Below, piece by piece: positions 13,895 through 15,582 of a stretch of DNA of 15,582 bases. A program made the position numbers and the translations under genes. Below the pieces are notes generated by a model, which saw only the letters and a list, made by a program, of their open reading frames with translations, ran no database searches and had not been told where the DNA came from. Location: the NCBI GenBank assembly GCA_019118845.1, contig DWYE01000120.1, positions 1 through 15,582 on the forward strand. The letters run 5' to 3'. Numbering within the stretch: the stretch's first letter is position 1; the number at the start of each line of letters is the position of its first letter. Source of the DNA: Anaeromassilibacillus stercoravium (lineage in GTDB: Bacteria; Bacillota; Clostridia; Oscillospirales; Acutalibacteraceae).

Positions 13895-14692
13895 TCAACC
13901 GAGCGCTACGTCTAAAATCATCATCACCAGGAAACCAAGCATGACGCCCGCCGTCCCTGGGTGGGAATGTTCGCCGAGGTGTGCTTCCGGAATAAGTTCC
14001 TCCACCACAACATAGATCATCGCGCCTGCGGCAAAGGAAAGGAACCAGGGCATCAATGGCGTCACCGAACCAGCGATTAAAACCGCCAATAGGCCGCCAA
14101 TCGGTTCGACAATCCCGGAGAGCGCCCCGTATGCGAACGACCGGGTGGCCGACAAGCCTTCTTGCCGCAAGGGAAGGGAAATTGCCGCGCCCTCTGGAAA
14201 ATTTTGAAGGCCCATTCCGAGGGCCAATGCCATTGCAGCCGCCAACGTCACCGGCGCGCCTTCCTGTGCGACAAGCGCAAAGGACAGGCCGACTGCCATG
14301 CCTTCGGGGATATTGTGCAGCGTCACGGCAAACACCAACATGGTCGTACGCTTTAGTGAGGAAGAAATCCCCTCCGGTTGGTCGCTGCCCGGGTGCAGAT
14401 GGGGAAGGAGCCGGTCGAGCAGCATTAAAAACAGGCCCCCCAAGACAAAACCACCCGCTGCGGGAATCCATCCGATTTGCCCCTGCTCCTCTGCCATTTC
14501 AATCGAAGGGATCAGCAGGGACCATACGGAAGCGGCAATCATGACGCCGGCGGCAAATCCTAAGAAAATGCGCTGTAGATTTGCCTTTACCCCTTTGCGG
14601 AATAAAAAAACCATAGCTGCGCCCATAGCGGTACAGAGGAAGGTGAATCCCGTCCCGATCAAGGCCAGCCATGCGGGATGCAATCCTTGCAT
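13895..14692 (-). CDS. ZIP-family metal cation transporter (ZupT-like)
   Basis: The ATG at 14692 follows AAAGGAGG by 6 bases and gives 265 residues, the usual ZupT/GufA length; an upstream frame extension to 14806 has no RBS and lies across the promoter. Eight hydrophobic segments are visible. Helix 4 carries the metal-site signature TLHNIPEGMAVG, and helix 5 GLQNFPEGAAIS, with the paired His/Asn and Glu ligands of the binuclear site; a His-containing loop (LPHLHPGSDQ) lies between helices 3 and 4. Members import zinc, iron, manganese or other divalent cations. A promoter with a palindromic operator lies at 14728-14781, suggesting metal-responsive control. The gene follows spoIIID on the same strand but appears separately expressed. 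Confidence 0.92.
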   Translation of the reverse strand: MQGLHPAWLALIGTGFTFLCTAMGAAMVFLFRKGVKANLQRIFLGFAAGVMIAASVWSLLIPSIEMAEEQGQIGWIPAAGGFVLGGLFLMLLDRLLPHLHPGSDQPEGISSSLKRTTMLVFAVTLHNIPEGMAVGLSFALVAQEGAPVTLAAAMALALGMGLQNFPEGAAISLPLRQEGLSATRSFAYGALSGIVEPIGGLLAVLIAGSVTPLMPWFLSFAAGAMIYVVVEELIPEAHLGEHSHPGTAGVMLGFLVMMILDVALG

Positions 14693-14727
14693 GGACGTCC
14701 TCCTTTTCCGACTCCCGATATATGGAT

Positions 14728-14781
14728 TATAATCACGAGAATCGTTATTATGATTATAGAGGAGGAACGTTTGAAATGCAA
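14728..14781 (-). promoter_or_regulatory. zupT-like promoter with palindromic operator
   Basis: On the minus strand, TTGCAT (14781-14776), a 17-base spacer and TATAAT (14758-14753) form a good sigma-A promoter. TATAATCA (14728-14735) and TGATTATA (14751-14758) are perfect inverted arms; the right arm covers the -10. The AT-rich palindrome with internal CGAGAATCG recalls Fur-superfamily (Fur/Zur) sites in general form, but it matches no single consensus that I can cite. Confidence 0.6.
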
Positions 14782-14835
14782 TGGAATTTTTCGCAGGCCC
14801 TCCCATCTGGTTCCATCGGAGGGAGGTTTCTACTT

Positions 14836-15114
14836 TTACCGGTTGGAATTGGGCACAGCGGCCAAGGAACCCTTTTTGTATTTCATCCTGGTGGCCATGC
14901 CGCCGCGGATATGCCGCTGCGCTTTGTTTACCTCTAGCACATTTTTTACTTCCCGATAGAGCTGTGGATCGACATATTTTAAACGCTGGGCGACATCTTT
15001 ATGTACCGTGCTTTTGCTGACGCCAAACTTTTTGGCTGCTTTTCGGACTGTGGCCTTGTTTTCGATGATATATTCGCCGAGCTCGACAGCGCGCTCTTCA
15101 ACGATGCCTTTCAT
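14836..15114 (-). CDS. spoIIID: SpoIIID, mother-cell sporulation transcription factor
   Basis: The 92-residue product has the size of Bacillus SpoIIID (93) and matches it along its length: a start MKGIVEERAVELGEYI, a helix-turn-helix (KATVRKAAKKFGVSKSTVHK), RLKYVDPQLYREV and the basic tail region NKAQRHIRGGMATRMKYK. It is a DNA-binding regulator that acts in the mother cell to repress and activate sigma-E genes and to help switch to sigma-K. The ATG at 15114 follows a G-rich RBS (AGGGGGG); the upstream start at 15162 would add residues unlike the family. A sigma-E-type promoter and a folded leader precede it. Its usual neighbour spoIIQ is about 6 kb away in opposite orientation. Confidence 0.97.
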   Translation of the reverse strand: MKGIVEERAVELGEYIIENKATVRKAAKKFGVSKSTVHKDVAQRLKYVDPQLYREVKNVLEVNKAQRHIRGGMATRMKYKKGSLAAVPNSNR

Positions 15115-15135
15115 GGTACGCCCCCCTGTTCTAGT

Positions 15136-15202
15136 TAGGGCATGTTCAGATTGCAAGCTCAAGACATGGAAAACGGTGCGGTTTTCGCTTGAACGCGCCC
15201 TA
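15136..15202 (-). promoter_or_regulatory. Folded 5' leader of spoIIID mRNA
   Basis: On the minus strand, TAGGGC and GTTCA at the leader's 5' end (15202-15197, 15194-15190) pair with TGAAC and GCCCTA (15148-15144, 15141-15136); the two stems are separated by a 2-by-2 internal loop. Further in, AGC/GCT and GAAAAC/GTTTTC continue the hairpin. The fold starts at about the expected transcription start and ends 21 bases before the start codon. Confidence 0.5.
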
Positions 15203-15210
15203 TGCTACCA

Positions 15211-15239
15211 AATATATGTGGGGGGACCCGAGAATATGA
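15211..15239 (-). promoter_or_regulatory. Sigma-E-type mother-cell promoter of spoIIID
   Basis: On the minus strand, TCATATT (15239-15233), a 14-base spacer and CATATATT (15218-15211) match the sigma-E consensus (KMATATT, 14-15 bases, CATACANT) except for one base of the -10. Predicted transcription start is near 15203. Bacillus spoIIID is known to be a sigma-E gene. Confidence 0.65.
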
Positions 15240-15258
15240 AGGGGCCGTCCTCTGGCGG

Positions 15259-15287
15259 TTGTTCTGGGGTGCGGCCTATGATATAAT
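15259..15287 (+). promoter_or_regulatory. Sigma-A promoter of the terminal glycosyltransferase gene
   Basis: TTGTTC (15259-15264), a 17-base spacer and TATAAT (15282-15287). The -10 is perfect and the -35 weak. It fires away from spoIIID, so the two genes are divergent. Confidence 0.55.
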
Positions 15288-15323
15288 TCTAAAGAATGAG
15301 CTTTACTGTTGGAGGGACAAAGA

Positions 15324-15582
15324 ATGGATGCCCCAAAGGTCAGTGTGATTGTACCGGTTTACAACTGTGAGGACTATATTGCAAGGTGCATACAGTCCCT
15401 ATTGGCGCAGACATTACGCGAAATAGAAATTATCGCGATCGACGATGGGTCAACGGACAAATCGGGTGCGATATTGGATCGATATGCTGAAAAAGACCAA
15501 CGCCTTCGCGTATTTCATCAGAAAAACGGCGGGGTGTCCGCAGCACGGAATAAGGGGCTTCAATACGCGCAAGGAACCTATA
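15324..15582 (+). CDS. Family 2 glycosyltransferase, 5' part (runs off the window)
   Basis: The ATG at 15324 follows GGAGGG (15311-15316) by 7 bases. The 86 visible residues are the N-terminal half of a GT-A fold domain: VSVIVPVYNCEDYIARCIQS, then EIIAIDDGSTDKSG with the nucleotide-sugar-binding Asp pair, then KNGGVSAARNKGL. The enzyme uses a nucleotide sugar to extend a surface glycan; donor and acceptor are unknown and the rest of the protein is outside the window. It restarts the glycan gene block on the far side of spoIIID, with its own promoter. Confidence 0.93.
   Translation, partial: MDAPKVSVIVPVYNCEDYIARCIQSLLAQTLREIEIIAIDDGSTDKSGAILDRYAEKDQRLRVFHQKNGGVSAARNKGLQYAQGTY

Noticed and set aside
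14776..14937. Plus-strand ORF of 53 codons with a good AGGAGG-like site, overlapping the 3' end of spoIIID in antisense
   Set aside because: The apparent RBS is part of the zupT promoter spacer on the other strand, the peptide is not recognisable, and much of it is antisense to spoIIID.

Overview
The window looks like chromosomal DNA from a spore-forming, Gram-positive anaerobe of the Clostridia. Oscillospiraceae/Ruminococcaceae is my best guess, by inference only. The grounds are: two sporulation genes (spoIIQ and spoIIID) with sequences that fit forespore sigma-F and mother-cell sigma-E promoters; strong AGGAGG-type ribosome binding sites; a large secreted glycosidase with FIVAR repeats; a secreted amidase with a Big_2-like domain; and moderate GC content. 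No rRNA, tRNA, CRISPR array or phage genes were seen.

Layout. 1-3384 is the 3' part of a secreted GH20 beta-hexosaminidase. 3385-4225 has terminator-like hairpins and then a decayed IS200/IS605-family element (about 3583-4204), with its end hairpins, a leader hairpin covering the ribosome binding site, and a frameshifted tnpA. An amidase_3-type cell-wall hydrolase follows on the minus strand. Divergent from it is mtnN (MTA/SAH nucleosidase), which has its own promoter and an attenuator-like hairpin. A metal-dependent cyclase-family hydrolase comes next and converges on lexA (minus). Between lexA and spoIIQ lies a 540-bp region holding the lexA promoter, a short plus-strand transcription unit with a strong terminator, and an antisense hydrophobic mini-ORF. 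After spoIIQ come a UspA-like gene behind a long structured leader, a polyprenyl-phosphate sugar-1-phosphate transferase, and two tandem EpsG/Wzy-like polymerase paralogues. These converge on a minus-strand pair, a ZIP metal transporter and spoIIID. The window ends inside a GT2 glycosyltransferase on the plus strand.

How the genes work together. The sugar transferase, the two EpsG-like proteins and the terminal GT2 form an exopolysaccharide/surface-glycan set: priming, polymerisation and glycosyl transfer. SpoIIQ and SpoIIID are often neighbours in Firmicutes; here the glycan block sits between them and they face each other about 6 kb apart. GH20 and the amidase are secreted enzymes acting on external glycans or wall. 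LexA, MtnN and the cyclase-family protein are housekeeping or stress functions with their own signals.

The least explained pieces are the 7861-8022 locus (small RNA or type I toxin-antitoxin-like), the structured leaders before the usp-like gene, before the first epsG and before spoIIID, and an amidase lacking the usual first zinc-binding histidine.
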